8,291 bases of DNA, taken from the NCBI GenBank assembly GCA_020028115.1, contig JAHWYA010000056.1:1-8291 (forward strand). The letters run 5' to 3'. The first letter of the stretch is position 1, and every line of letters starts with the position of its first letter. Positions 1 to 6,414 of this stretch are shown in pieces. This stretch comes from Anaeromyxobacter sp. (GTDB lineage Bacteria; Myxococcota; Myxococcia; Myxococcales; Anaeromyxobacteraceae). The notes under the pieces are model-generated. The model made no database searches. It worked only from the letters and a program-made list of their open reading frames with translations, and had not been told where the DNA came from. Position numbers and translations under genes: made by a program.

Positions 1-1
1 C

Positions 2-409
2 TCGCCGTACATGATCGTCGGCTCGCTCGCCGGGGCGGTGCGGCGGATGATCGTCGAGCGCGAGCGGGCGCGGCGCGTCGTGGGCGAGAAGCGGATCGGC
101 TCCGCCCGCGAGTGGGAGGCGGTCGTGTTCCCCACCATCCCCGGCGACGAGGTCGGGGAGAAGAAGCCCTACGGGTTCTGGATGAAGTACCAGGCGTCGC
201 TGCGCTTCTCGCGGGAGGAGCTCCTCGACGCGCTCGCCGGCCTCGCCGAGGCCGACGTGGCGATGAAGACCGGGCAGGACGGGCGCGTGCGCCTCGAGCG
301 CGTCCTCGTCGGTCTGCTGGCCCCCCAAGCGCACCCCGCGCCCGCCCCCTCCCCGGCCCCGCTTCGCGGGGCGGAGGAAGTCCGGGGACAAGAAAGGAGC
401 ACACCTTGA
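2..409 (+). CDS. holA: DNA polymerase III subunit delta, C-terminal part (5' end outside window)
   Basis: This is the last 135 residues of a protein whose start lies before the window. The delta subunit opens the sliding clamp as part of the clamp-loader complex. The recognisable part is the C-terminal helical domain: a stretch around KYQASLRFSREEL (about residues 61-73 of the fragment) followed by LAEADVAMKTG and an LERVLVGLL end, the usual 'L-x-E-A-D-x-x-K-T-G ... L-E-x-x-L' finish of HolA proteins. After this the frame continues for about 29 residues rich in Ala, Pro and Arg (from LAPQAHPAPAPSP) that do not look like the family and are probably a disordered tail. The stop TGA overlaps the metG TTG start. 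HolB (delta prime), often found in similar neighbourhoods, is the alternative, but the EAD-x-x-KTG signature favours HolA. The N-terminal ATPase-like domain cannot be checked here. Confidence 0.72.
   Translation, partial: SPYMIVGSLAGAVRRMIVERERARRVVGEKRIGSAREWEAVVFPTIPGDEVGEKKPYGFWMKYQASLRFSREELLDALAGLAEADVAMKTGQDGRVRLERVLVGLLAPQAHPAPAPSPAPLRGAEEVRGQERSTP
356..372 (+). other. GC hairpin near the holA 3' end
   Basis: A perfect 7-bp stem (GCCCCGC paired with GCGGGGC) with a TTC loop lies inside the holA tail, about 21 bases before the metG ribosome binding site. There is no following T-run, so it is not a standard intrinsic terminator, and translation of holA would melt it. It may influence RNA stability between the two genes, or it may simply reflect high GC. 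Confidence 0.35.
394..399 (+). promoter_or_regulatory. Ribosome binding site of metG
   Basis: AAGGAG stands six bases before the TTG at 406. This strong Shine-Dalgarno match decides the start: the open frame extends much further upstream (to about 112) but that extension is the shadow of holA. The protein beginning here reads MSQRLLVTSALPYANG, the normal N-terminus of bacterial MetRS. Confidence 0.85.
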
Positions 410-2451
410 GCCAGCGACTGCTCGTCACGAGCGCGCTCCCCTACGCGAACGGGTCGATCCACCTCGGCCACCTCGTCGAGTACGTCCAGACCGACGTGTA
501 CGTGCGGTTCCGCCGGCAGATCGGCGACGACGTGACCTACGTCTGCGCCGCCGACTCGCACGGCACGCCGATCGAGGTGAACGCCGCGAAGGCGGGCGTG
601 ACGCCGAAGGCCTTCGTGGAGAAGTACCGGACCGAGCAGCACGAGGACTTCAAGCGGTTCGGCGTCGACTTCTCGACCTACTACACGACCGACTCGCCCG
701 AGAACGCGAAGTGGGCGTACCGGGTCTACGACGCGCTCAAGGCGAAGGGGCTCATCTACAAGAAGTCGGTCGAGCAGCTCTACTGCGAGACCGACCGGCG
801 GTTCCTCCCGGATCGCTTCGTGAAGGGCCGCTGCCCGAAGTGCGGCACGCCCGACCAGTACGGCGACGTCTGCGAGAACTGCGGGACGACGTACGACCCG
901 CGCGATCTGAAGGGGCCGTTCTGCGCGATCTGCGGGAACCCGCCGATCGTGCGGACGAGCGACCACGCGTACGTGAACCTCCGCAAGCCCGAGGTCTCCG
1001 CGCTCATCCGCGAGTGGGTGGAGGGGGAGGGCCACCTCGAGGAGGGCGTCCGGCAGCAGGTGCGCGGCTGGCTCGCCGACCTGCAGGACTGGTGCATCAC
1101 GCGCGACGAGCCGTACTTCGGGTTCCCGGTGAAGGACCCGGAGTTCCCGGGCAAGTACCTCTACGTCTGGGTGGACGCGCCGATCGGCTACCTCTCCTCG
1201 GCGGAGCACTACTTCGCGGACGAGGCGCCCGCGGGCGCGCGGCTCGCGCCGGACGCCTTCGAGCGGCGCTACCTCGCCGAGGGCGCGCCGTCGCGCGTGG
1301 AGCACTTCATCGGCAAGGACATCCTGCGGTTCCACGCGGTCTTCTGGCCGGCGATGCTCTGGGCGACGGGCCTGAAGCGCCCGGACCGGATGCCCGTCCA
1401 CGGCCACCTCACCGTGAACGGCGAGAAGATGTCGAAGTCCCGCGGCACCTTCATCACCGGGAAGACCTACCTCGACTCCGGGCTCGATCCTGAGCTGCTG
1501 CGCTACTTCTATGCGTCGAACCTCTCCCCGGGCATCTACGACATCGACCTCTCGCTCGAGGAGTTCCGGAACCGGATCAACGCCGATCTGCAGAAGCGGA
1601 TCGCGAACCTCGCCGCCCGCGTCCACTCCCCGGTCGCGAAGCTCGGCACCCTCGGCGCGGGCACGGCCGGCGGGACGGATCGCTTCGACCGCAAGGCCGT
1701 CGCGGACGCGCTCGCGGCGGCGCGGCTCGCGTACCGCGACCTCGAGTTCCGGGCGGCGATCCGGGCGGTGAACGATCTCGCTGACGTCGCGAACAAGGCG
1801 GTGCAGGACAACAAGCCGTGGGAGACCCCGGAGGCGCCGGCGACGCAGGCGCTCCTGTACGACCTCGGCAAGGCGCTCCACGCCATCGCGGTGATGCTCG
1901 CGCCGGTGATGCCGCGGTTCACGGCGGGGCTCGCCGAGGCGCTCGGGGGCGTTCCGCTCGCGTGGCCCGACGGGTTCACGCCCTTCGACGGCAAGCCGGT
2001 CCGCTTCGCCGCGAAGCCGCCCGCCATCCTGCCGGTGGACCCGAAGCAGGTCGCGCAGCTCATCGTGGGGGCGCCCGAGGCGGCGGAGCCCGCGAAGGTC
2101 TCGAAGGCGCCGAGCCCGCCCGGGGTGATCCAGTACGACGACTTCGCGAAGGTCGAGCTGCGCGTCGCCCAGGTCCTCAGCGCGGAGAAGGTCGAGAAGG
2201 CGGACAAGCTCCTCAAGCTGTCCGTGAACGCGGGCGACCCCGAGCCGCGGACCATCGTCGCCGGGATCGCGCAGGCCTACCCCGATCCGCAGGCGCTCGT
2301 CGGCCGCCGGATCGTGGTCGTGGCGAACCTCGCGCCGCGGCCGCTCCGCGGCATCACCTCGCACGGGATGCTCCTCGCCGCCGGCGAGCCGCCCAACCTC
2401 ACGGTCGTCACGGTGGGGGACTCGATCGCGCCGGGGACGAGGGTGAAGTAG
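406..2451 (+). CDS. metG: Methionyl-tRNA synthetase with C-terminal tRNA-binding domain
   Basis: MetRS charges tRNA-Met with methionine in the cytoplasm; it is a class I synthetase. The predicted protein has 681 residues, close to the E. coli-type long form. Seen in the sequence: the N-terminal TSALPYANG, the HIGH-type signature HLGH at 19-22, a zinc-binding insert with CxxC pairs at 143/146, 156/159 and 173/176, and the KMSKS loop at 341-345. An anticodon-binding helical domain follows to about 560. A linker leads to an EMAP/Trbp111-type OB-fold (about 574-681, starting QYDDFAKVELRV and including ITSHGMLLAA), which helps dimerise the enzyme and hold tRNA. The start is an unusual TTG backed by a strong ribosome binding site; the TTG overlaps the holA stop (TTGA), so translation is probably coupled. 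All catalytic signatures are intact. The third cysteine pair is absent from the E. coli enzyme as I recall it and may mark a second zinc knuckle. Confidence 0.96.
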   Translation: MSQRLLVTSALPYANGSIHLGHLVEYVQTDVYVRFRRQIGDDVTYVCAADSHGTPIEVNAAKAGVTPKAFVEKYRTEQHEDFKRFGVDFSTYYTTDSPENAKWAYRVYDALKAKGLIYKKSVEQLYCETDRRFLPDRFVKGRCPKCGTPDQYGDVCENCGTTYDPRDLKGPFCAICGNPPIVRTSDHAYVNLRKPEVSALIREWVEGEGHLEEGVRQQVRGWLADLQDWCITRDEPYFGFPVKDPEFPGKYLYVWVDAPIGYLSSAEHYFADEAPAGARLAPDAFERRYLAEGAPSRVEHFIGKDILRFHAVFWPAMLWATGLKRPDRMPVHGHLTVNGEKMSKSRGTFITGKTYLDSGLDPELLRYFYASNLSPGIYDIDLSLEEFRNRINADLQKRIANLAARVHSPVAKLGTLGAGTAGGTDRFDRKAVADALAAARLAYRDLEFRAAIRAVNDLADVANKAVQDNKPWETPEAPATQALLYDLGKALHAIAVMLAPVMPRFTAGLAEALGGVPLAWPDGFTPFDGKPVRFAAKPPAILPVDPKQVAQLIVGAPEAAEPAKVSKAPSPPGVIQYDDFAKVELRVAQVLSAEKVEKADKLLKLSVNAGDPEPRTIVAGIAQAYPDPQALVGRRIVVVANLAPRPLRGITSHGMLLAAGEPPNLTVVTVGDSIAPGTRVK

Positions 2452-2475
2452 GGAACGGAACGATCGGACTGATAC

Positions 2476-2517
2476 GTCGACGTGGAGGTGGACGTCGAGG
2501 TGGACGTGGACGTGGAC
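2476..2517 (+). repeat. Left block of GTGGAC-type hexamer repeats
   Basis: Seven head-to-tail six-base units follow each other without a break: GTCGAC, GTGGAG, GTGGAC, GTCGAG, then GTGGAC three times. The consensus is GTSGAS. The block begins 24 bases after the metG stop. Its first unit sits in a 10-base perfect palindrome, ACGTCGACGT (2474-2483). It is the approximate complement of the block at 2553-2606. Confidence 0.9.
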
Positions 2518-2568
2518 GAGGTGGGCCGGAGCTCACCCTGATCGGCTCGCGACCACGTCCACGTCCAC
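2500..2568 (+). repeat. Long inverted repeat with nested hairpin between metG and tatD
   Basis: GTGGACGTGGACGTGG at 2500-2515 is the exact reverse complement of CCACGTCCACGTCCAC at 2553-2568, with 37 bases between them. Inside the spacer, 2520-2537 can form a smaller hairpin of seven pairs (one G-T) around a CGGA loop. A transcript leaving metG could thus fold into a 16-bp outer stem with an inner stem-loop. No T-run follows, so if this stops transcription it is not by the textbook intrinsic route. The same symmetry in DNA could form a cruciform. Function is unknown. Confidence 0.8.
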
Positions 2569-2606
2569 GACCACGACCACGACCACGACCAGGTCCACGA
2601 CCACGT
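2553..2606 (+). repeat. Right block of CCACGW hexamer repeats abutting tatD
   Basis: Nine consecutive six-base units run in order: CCACGT twice, CCACGA four times, CCAGGT, CCACGA, CCACGT. The consensus is CCACGW with one deviant unit. The array ends 11 bases before the chosen tatD ATG, and its last base is the first base of an alternative in-frame TTG. The units closest to the centre are exact complements of the left block; the outer ones differ mainly by T/A at the sixth base. It occupies the space where a tatD ribosome binding site would be expected. Confidence 0.9.
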
Positions 2607-2617
2607 TGCGCGCTCTC

Positions 2618-3403
2618 ATGCCCTCGCTCATCGACTCGCACGCGCACCTCGACTTCGACGACTACGCCGCCGATCTCGACGGCGTCGTCGCGCGCGCCCG
2701 CGCGGCGGGGCTCGAGCGCGTCGTGTGCGTCGGACTGTGGCGCGCGCCGGGGGCGTTCGGGAACGCGCTCGAGCTCGCGGCGAGGGACCCGTCCTTCTTC
2801 TCGGCGACGATCGGCGTCCACCCCCACGAGTGCGCGCGGGTGCCGGAGGAGGACTGGGCACGTCACGACGCGCTCGCCCGCGATCCGCGCGTCGTCGCGG
2901 TGGGCGAGACCGGGCTCGACTTCCACTACGACCACTCGCCGCGGCCGGTGCAGGAGGTCTCGTTCCGCCGCTCGCTCGCGACCGCCCGCGCGGCGGGGAA
3001 GCCGGTCGTCGTCCACGTGCGCGAGGCGGACGAGGTCTGCGCGAGGGTCCTCCGCGAGGAGGGCGTACCGGCCGCGGGCGGCGTCATCCACTGCTTCACC
3101 GGCGACGCCGCCGCGGCGCGCGCCTACCTCGACCTCGGCCTGTACATCTCCGTCGCCGGCGTGGTCACGTTCAAGACCGCGGAGGCGATCCGCGAGGCGG
3201 TCCGGATCGTCCCGGCGGACCGGCTCCTCGTCGAGACCGACTGCCCGTTCCTCGCGCCGATCCCGCACCGCGGGAAGCGGAACGAGCCGGCGTGGGTGGT
3301 CGACACCGCGCGGAAGGTGGCCGAGGTCCGGGGGACGACGCTCGACGAGGTGGCGCGAGCGACGACGGAGAACGCGCGGCGCCTGTTCCGGGTGCCGGGG
3401 TGA
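2618..3403 (+). CDS. tatD: TatD-family metal-dependent hydrolase (DNase)
   Basis: TatD proteins are TIM-barrel metal-dependent nucleases of the amidohydrolase superfamily, with 3'-5' exonuclease activity on DNA (and in some cases RNA) and roles in DNA damage handling. The predicted protein has 261 residues, the usual length. All the family metal ligands are visible: HAH at 8-10 (in IDSHAHLDF), E97 in VGETGLDFH, H133 in VHVRE, H158 in IHCFTGD, and D208 in ETDCPFLAP. I chose the ATG at 2618 because MPSLIDSHAHLDF matches the short N-terminus of the family; an in-frame TTG at 2606 would add four residues. Neither has a Shine-Dalgarno sequence, since the hexamer repeat fills the space. A TatD gene after metG is a common arrangement (for example yabD after metS in Bacillus), which supports the call. 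Which TatD paralogue this is cannot be told. Confidence 0.93.
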   Translation: MPSLIDSHAHLDFDDYAADLDGVVARARAAGLERVVCVGLWRAPGAFGNALELAARDPSFFSATIGVHPHECARVPEEDWARHDALARDPRVVAVGETGLDFHYDHSPRPVQEVSFRRSLATARAAGKPVVVHVREADEVCARVLREEGVPAAGGVIHCFTGDAAAARAYLDLGLYISVAGVVTFKTAEAIREAVRIVPADRLLVETDCPFLAPIPHRGKRNEPAWVVDTARKVAEVRGTTLDEVARATTENARRLFRVPG

Positions 3404-3465
3404 GGCGGGCCGGCGCGAGGTCCGCCCTTGCGCACCCCCAAGGCTCCGCGGTAAGCCCCTCAGCG

Positions 3466-4356
3466 ATGTCCGACTCGCGCCTCCCAATCGTTTCAGGGTT
3501 CACTTTCGTCCGGAACGCGATCAAGTACGACTACCCGATCGTCGAGGCGATCTCGTCGATCCTCCCGCTCTGTGACGAGGTGGTGGTCGCGGTCGGCCGG
3601 TCGGACGACGAGACGCTCGACCTCGTGCGCTCGGTCGATTCCCCCAAGATCCGCGTGATCGAGACGGTCTGGGACGATTCCCTGCGCGAGGGCGGGCGCG
3701 TCCTCGCCCTCGAGACGGACAAGGCGCTCCGGGCTGTGAAGCCGGACTCGGACTGGGCTCTCTACATCCAGGGCGACGAGATCCTCCACGAGGATGGGAT
3801 CCCGGCGCTCCGCGAGGCGCTCGTTCGGTACCGGGACGACCGCCGCGTGGAGGGGCTCCTGCTCGACTACCTTCATTTCTACGGCTCCTACGACTACGTC
3901 GGCGCAGGGCTCCGCTGGTACCGCCGCGAGGTCCGCGTCGTCCGGAACGACCCCGCGGTCTTCTCCTATCGCGACGCGCAAGGGTTCCGCCGCAGTCCGA
4001 ACGAGAAGCTGCGAGTGATGCCTGTCGCCGCGACGATGCACCACTATGGTTGGGTGAAGCCGCCGCGGGCGATGCAGGGCAAGATCGCGACATTCAACAA
4101 GTACTGGCACGACGACGCGTGGATGAAGGCGCACATCCCCGAGGCGGAGGAGTACGCCTACGATGGGAAGGAGCCGCTCCGCCGGTTCGAGGGGACGCAC
4201 CCCGCGGTGATGCGCCGCCGGATCGCCGCCATGAACTGGAGGGTCACGATCGACCCCGCCGCCGTCCCCCTCCGCACGAAGGACCGGCTGAAGCTCGGGA
4301 TCGAGGCCGTCACCGGCTGGCGCCCCGGCGAGTACAAGAACTACCGGCTCGTCTGA
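3466..4356 (+). CDS. Glycosyltransferase, GT-A/family 2-like
   Basis: The 296-residue protein resembles a family of GT-A type sugar transferases found in polysaccharide loci of many bacteria. It should take a nucleotide-activated sugar in the cytoplasm and pass it to a glycan or lipid acceptor; the sugar is unknown. Seen: an N-terminal FTFVRNAIKYDYPIVEAI (12-29), a Rossmann-like strand CDEVVVAVGRSDDETLD (36-52), WDDSLREGGRVLA (69-81), QGDE at 102-105 in the position of the metal-binding DxD-type motif, LHFYGSYDYVG (136-146), WYRREVRVVRND, and HHYGWVK at 192-198. No signal peptide or membrane span is apparent. The ATG at 3466 is the first sensible start and the upstream open frame is the tatD shadow; no ribosome binding site is evident. 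It lies 62 bases after tatD, and its early codons (CCA, TCA, ACT) are less strictly GC-ending than in metG or tatD, hinting at a different history. Its stop overlaps the convergent gene. Confidence 0.82.
   Translation: MSDSRLPIVSGFTFVRNAIKYDYPIVEAISSILPLCDEVVVAVGRSDDETLDLVRSVDSPKIRVIETVWDDSLREGGRVLALETDKALRAVKPDSDWALYIQGDEILHEDGIPALREALVRYRDDRRVEGLLLDYLHFYGSYDYVGAGLRWYRREVRVVRNDPAVFSYRDAQGFRRSPNEKLRVMPVAATMHHYGWVKPPRAMQGKIATFNKYWHDDAWMKAHIPEAEEYAYDGKEPLRRFEGTHPAVMRRRIAAMNWRVTIDPAAVPLRTKDRLKLGIEAVTGWRPGEYKNYRLV
4341..4356. other. Convergent 16-base coding overlap
   Basis: The plus-strand glycosyltransferase ends with TGA at 4354-4356, and the minus-strand glycosyltransferase ends with TAG at 4343-4341, so the last codons of both genes share these bases. 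Nothing is left between them for a separate terminator. Confidence 0.85.
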
Positions 4357-5540
4357 GCTCGGCGCGCGGCCGTGTCGAAGGCCGCGCGGAGGCGCTCCGC
4401 CACCCGCTCGGGCGCGTAGCCATCGAGGCAGGTGCGGAGCCCACCGTCCGCGAGGGCCGACGCGCGGGTGTCGTCCTCGAGGACCGTGCAGACGGCGTCG
4501 GCGAAGGACTGCGGTTCGTCGGCGACGAGCACCGAGCGCCCGTGCTCGAGCCGGAGTCCCTCGGCGCCGATGGTGGTCGAGACCACCGGCCGGCGCATGG
4601 CGAGGGCGTTCAGGATCTTCGTCCGGACGCCGCTCCCCCACCGGATCGGCGCCACGAAGACGCGGCCGCGCGCCACCTGCACGCGCTCGTCCGGCACGAA
4701 CCCGGGGGCCTCTACGCTCGGGTGCCCGCGGACCACGTCGGGCGGCTTCTCGCCGACCGCCACGAAGCGCGCGTCGGGGTGGCGCGCGACCACGCGCGGG
4801 AGGATCTCCTGTACGAACCAGGTGGCGGCGTCCCGGTTCGGCCCGTACCCCATGCCGCCGACGAAGACGATCTCCTTCCCTCGCGGCGGGAAGGGCGTCG
4901 GGCGGTAGTGGTCGGTGTCGACCGGGGACGGGATCACGGCGACGGGGAGGCTCGGGTTGAGGGCCTGGAGCTTGGCCCCGTCCACCTCGGAGATGGGCAG
5001 GAGGACGTCGCAGTAGCGCGCGAGGTGGGTCTCGATCTCCCGGTACCGGTGGGCGCGCAGCCGGGTCTCGGCGCGCTCCTGCGCGGCGTCCATGCCGGGC
5101 GCGAGGAGGGCGTTGAGCACGTGCTCGACGTTGTGCGCGCGGAGCGCGATGGGCACGCGAACGCCGCGCTGCTTCAGGAGCCGGCCGTACTCGGCAGCGC
5201 GGATCTGGTCGAGCACGATGAGGTCGAACGGCCGCTCGCGGAGCGCCGCCTCGACGGCGCGGAGCACGGCCCCCTGCCATCGGGGGACGTACCGGAACCG
5301 CGCGATGCAACGGAGCCAGTCACCGAGCGGAGTGATCCGCATACGCGCCCGCGGCACCTCGACGATCCCGTTCGCGAGGGCGCGCGCCGCCCCCAGATCG
5401 GCGAGCTGCCAGGGGCGGGCGTTCACCACCAAGTGGACGTCCCAGCCGCCGCGCCGGAAGGCGCGGAGCACGCCGAGGCTCGCGACCGCGGCGCCGCTCG
5501 AGGTGTTCGGGACGTTTTCGCCGACGATGAGGACGTTCAC
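4341..5540 (-). CDS. Glycosyltransferase, GT4 type (GT-B fold)
   Basis: This 399-residue protein has the two-domain GT-B plan of family 4 glycosyltransferases, which move sugars from nucleotide donors onto envelope glycans. The N-terminal domain opens with MNVLIVGENVPNTSSGAA and contains FDLIVLDQ (105-112) and RAHNVEH (134-140), typical of the subfamily. The C-terminal donor domain has the linker PSPVDTDHYRP (205-214), FVGGMGYGPNRDA (226-238), and the nucleotide-sugar site APIRWGSGVRTKILNALAM (297-315) followed by RRPVVSTTIGAEGL. At residue 311 there is Asn (AAC) where most relatives I know carry Glu in 'KILEA', the second Glu of the E-x7-E motif. The start is GTG, with only a weak GGAA before it. 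It is the last gene of the minus-strand series, 50 bases after its neighbour. It is similar in style to GT4 enzymes of exopolysaccharide and O-antigen loci; substrate unknown. Confidence 0.87.
   Translation of the reverse strand: MNVLIVGENVPNTSSGAAVASLGVLRAFRRGGWDVHLVVNARPWQLADLGAARALANGIVEVPRARMRITPLGDWLRCIARFRYVPRWQGAVLRAVEAALRERPFDLIVLDQIRAAEYGRLLKQRGVRVPIALRAHNVEHVLNALLAPGMDAAQERAETRLRAHRYREIETHLARYCDVLLPISEVDGAKLQALNPSLPVAVIPSPVDTDHYRPTPFPPRGKEIVFVGGMGYGPNRDAATWFVQEILPRVVARHPDARFVAVGEKPPDVVRGHPSVEAPGFVPDERVQVARGRVFVAPIRWGSGVRTKILNALAMRRPVVSTTIGAEGLRLEHGRSVLVADEPQSFADAVCTVLEDDTRASALADGGLRTCLDGYAPERVAERLRAAFDTAARRAQTSR
4363..4388 (+). terminator. Possible terminator hairpin beyond the plus-strand gene series
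   Basis: CGCGCGGCC at 4363-4371 pairs perfectly with GGCCGCGCG at 4380-4388 around an eight-base loop, starting six bases after the stop of the plus-strand glycosyltransferase. The position suits a terminator, but no T-run follows, and the bases also encode the C-terminal end of the minus-strand gene. It is a candidate only. Confidence 0.4.
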
Positions 5541-5548
5541 GCGTTCCG

Positions 5549-5554
5549 CTTATA
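5549..5554 (-). promoter_or_regulatory. TATAAG, possible -10 element before the GT4 gene
   Basis: On the minus strand TATAAG lies eight bases before the GTG start at 5540 and is the only AT-rich hexamer in the 50-base gap. If it is a -10 box, the transcript would begin almost at the start codon (leaderless or nearly so). No good -35 is seen 17 bases upstream (TGGCCG). A small hairpin (5556-5569, five pairs) lies just upstream. Weak evidence. Confidence 0.2.
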
Positions 5555-5590
5555 GCCCGGACGCCCGGGACCGGCCAGGCGGCGCGGCGG

Positions 5591-6400
5591 CTACCCGGCG
5601 CGCAACCACTGGTCGATCCCCACGTCGCACCGATCGCGCCCCGAGGCGAGCGCGGCCTTCAGGATCTCGTCGTTCCGGCCGAGCGCATCCCGGTTCGCCT
5701 CGCGGTGGTGGAGGTGGAACGCGACGCCCCTCAGCTTGAACCAGCGGCGGCGCAGCCCGCGCCGATGCAGCCGCAGCACGAGATCGGTGTCCTCGCGACC
5801 CCACCCGACGAAGGCCTCGTCGTAGCCATTGACCGCGACGAAGTCCTCGCGCCAGAACCCCATGTTGCCGCCGCGCACGCGCATCGGATCGCGGGCGGGC
5901 ACGAGCGGCGCGACGAGCCGCCCCAGCGGGGCGAGCCGCACCGCGTTCAGCCTGTTCCGGACGCCGGCGGAGAGCGGGCTCGGGAGCGGCCCACCGGAGA
6001 GGACCGCGCTCGACGCGGACGCGTCGAGGAGCGCCCGGCTGCCTCCCACGAAGAAGCCAGCGCGCGCGGCGTCGAGGTGGTCCTGCACGAACGCAGGGTG
6101 GAGCACCATGTCTCCGTCGATCTGGATCACGTAGGCGCCGCGAGCGCGCGCCACCGCCTTGTTCCGGATCTGCGCGAGCTTGAACCCATCGTCGGGGTGC
6201 CACACGTGGACGAGGGGGCACGGGAACTCCCGGGCCTCGGCCTCGATCAGCCGGCGGGTCGCCTCCCCCGAGCCGTCGTCTGCGACGATCACCTCGGTCG
6301 GCAGGACGGTCTGCGCCCGCGCGGTCGAGAGCACCGCCGCGAGTGCGGCGGGCCAGTTGTACGTCGCGACGACGAGCGACGAGGTCGGGTGCGGGGTCAT
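5591..6400 (-). CDS. Family 2 glycosyltransferase with galactosyltransferase-type C-terminal domain
   Basis: A 269-residue protein combining an N-terminal GT2 (GT-A) half with a C-terminal segment like Glyco_transf_7C, as in chondroitin-polymerase-type and other hexosyl- or hexosaminyltransferases. Seen: SLVVATYNWPAAL (8-20), VIVADDGSGEAT (37-48), KLAQIRNKAVARA (74-86), and QIDGDMVLHP (93-102) holding the DxD metal site (D95, D97). The second half has RGGNMGFWREDF (176-187), NGYDEAFVGWGREDTDL (191-207) with the E203-D204 pair expected in the active site, and a final LHHREANRDA. No membrane segment is apparent. The ATG at 6400 gives the neatest N-terminus, 14 bases after the previous stop. A GTG at 6418, overlapping that stop as GTGA, would add six residues and is nearly as likely; neither has a good ribosome binding site. 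It probably acts on the same glycan as its neighbours. Confidence 0.87.
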   Translation of the reverse strand: MTPHPTSSLVVATYNWPAALAAVLSTARAQTVLPTEVIVADDGSGEATRRLIEAEAREFPCPLVHVWHPDDGFKLAQIRNKAVARARGAYVIQIDGDMVLHPAFVQDHLDAARAGFFVGGSRALLDASASSAVLSGGPLPSPLSAGVRNRLNAVRLAPLGRLVAPLVPARDPMRVRGGNMGFWREDFVAVNGYDEAFVGWGREDTDLVLRLHRRGLRRRWFKLRGVAFHLHHREANRDALGRNDEILKAALASGRDRCDVGIDQWLRAG

Positions 6401-6414
6401 GCGCGAGGTCGCGG

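Noticed and set aside
356..372. Hairpin near the holA end as an intrinsic terminator
   Set aside because: No T-run follows, it lies inside coding sequence, and the next gene overlaps holA and must be transcribed with it.
169..2364. Very long open frame on the minus strand opposite metG (731 residues)
   Set aside because: It is Arg/Val/Leu/Glu-rich nonsense without domains, a typical antisense shadow of a GC-rich gene; metG in this place is certain.
2474..2483. Palindrome ACGTCGACGT as a regulator operator
   Set aside because: It forms the edge of the hexamer array, lies just after metG, and has no promoter-like sequence beside it; in such GC-rich DNA it is not enough for a call.
2476..2606. 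Hexamer arrays as a CRISPR array
   Set aside because: Units are six bases with no spacers; CRISPR repeats are far longer and alternate with unique spacers.
2476..2606. Hexamer arrays as coding sequence for Arg-Gly or Arg-Pro dipeptide repeats
   Set aside because: Open frames run through, but they continue as shadows of metG and tatD in the wrong frame, with no plausible start or stop of their own.
3404..3465. Terminator or promoter between tatD and the glycosyltransferase
   Set aside because: Only weak 5-bp stems (for example CCTTG with CAAGG) and no recognisable -10 or -35; not reliable.
3493..5310. Long minus-strand frame across the convergent junction (605 residues)
   Set aside because: It crosses two well-supported glycosyltransferase genes in the wrong frame and has the repetitive Arg/Pro/Ala composition of a shadow.
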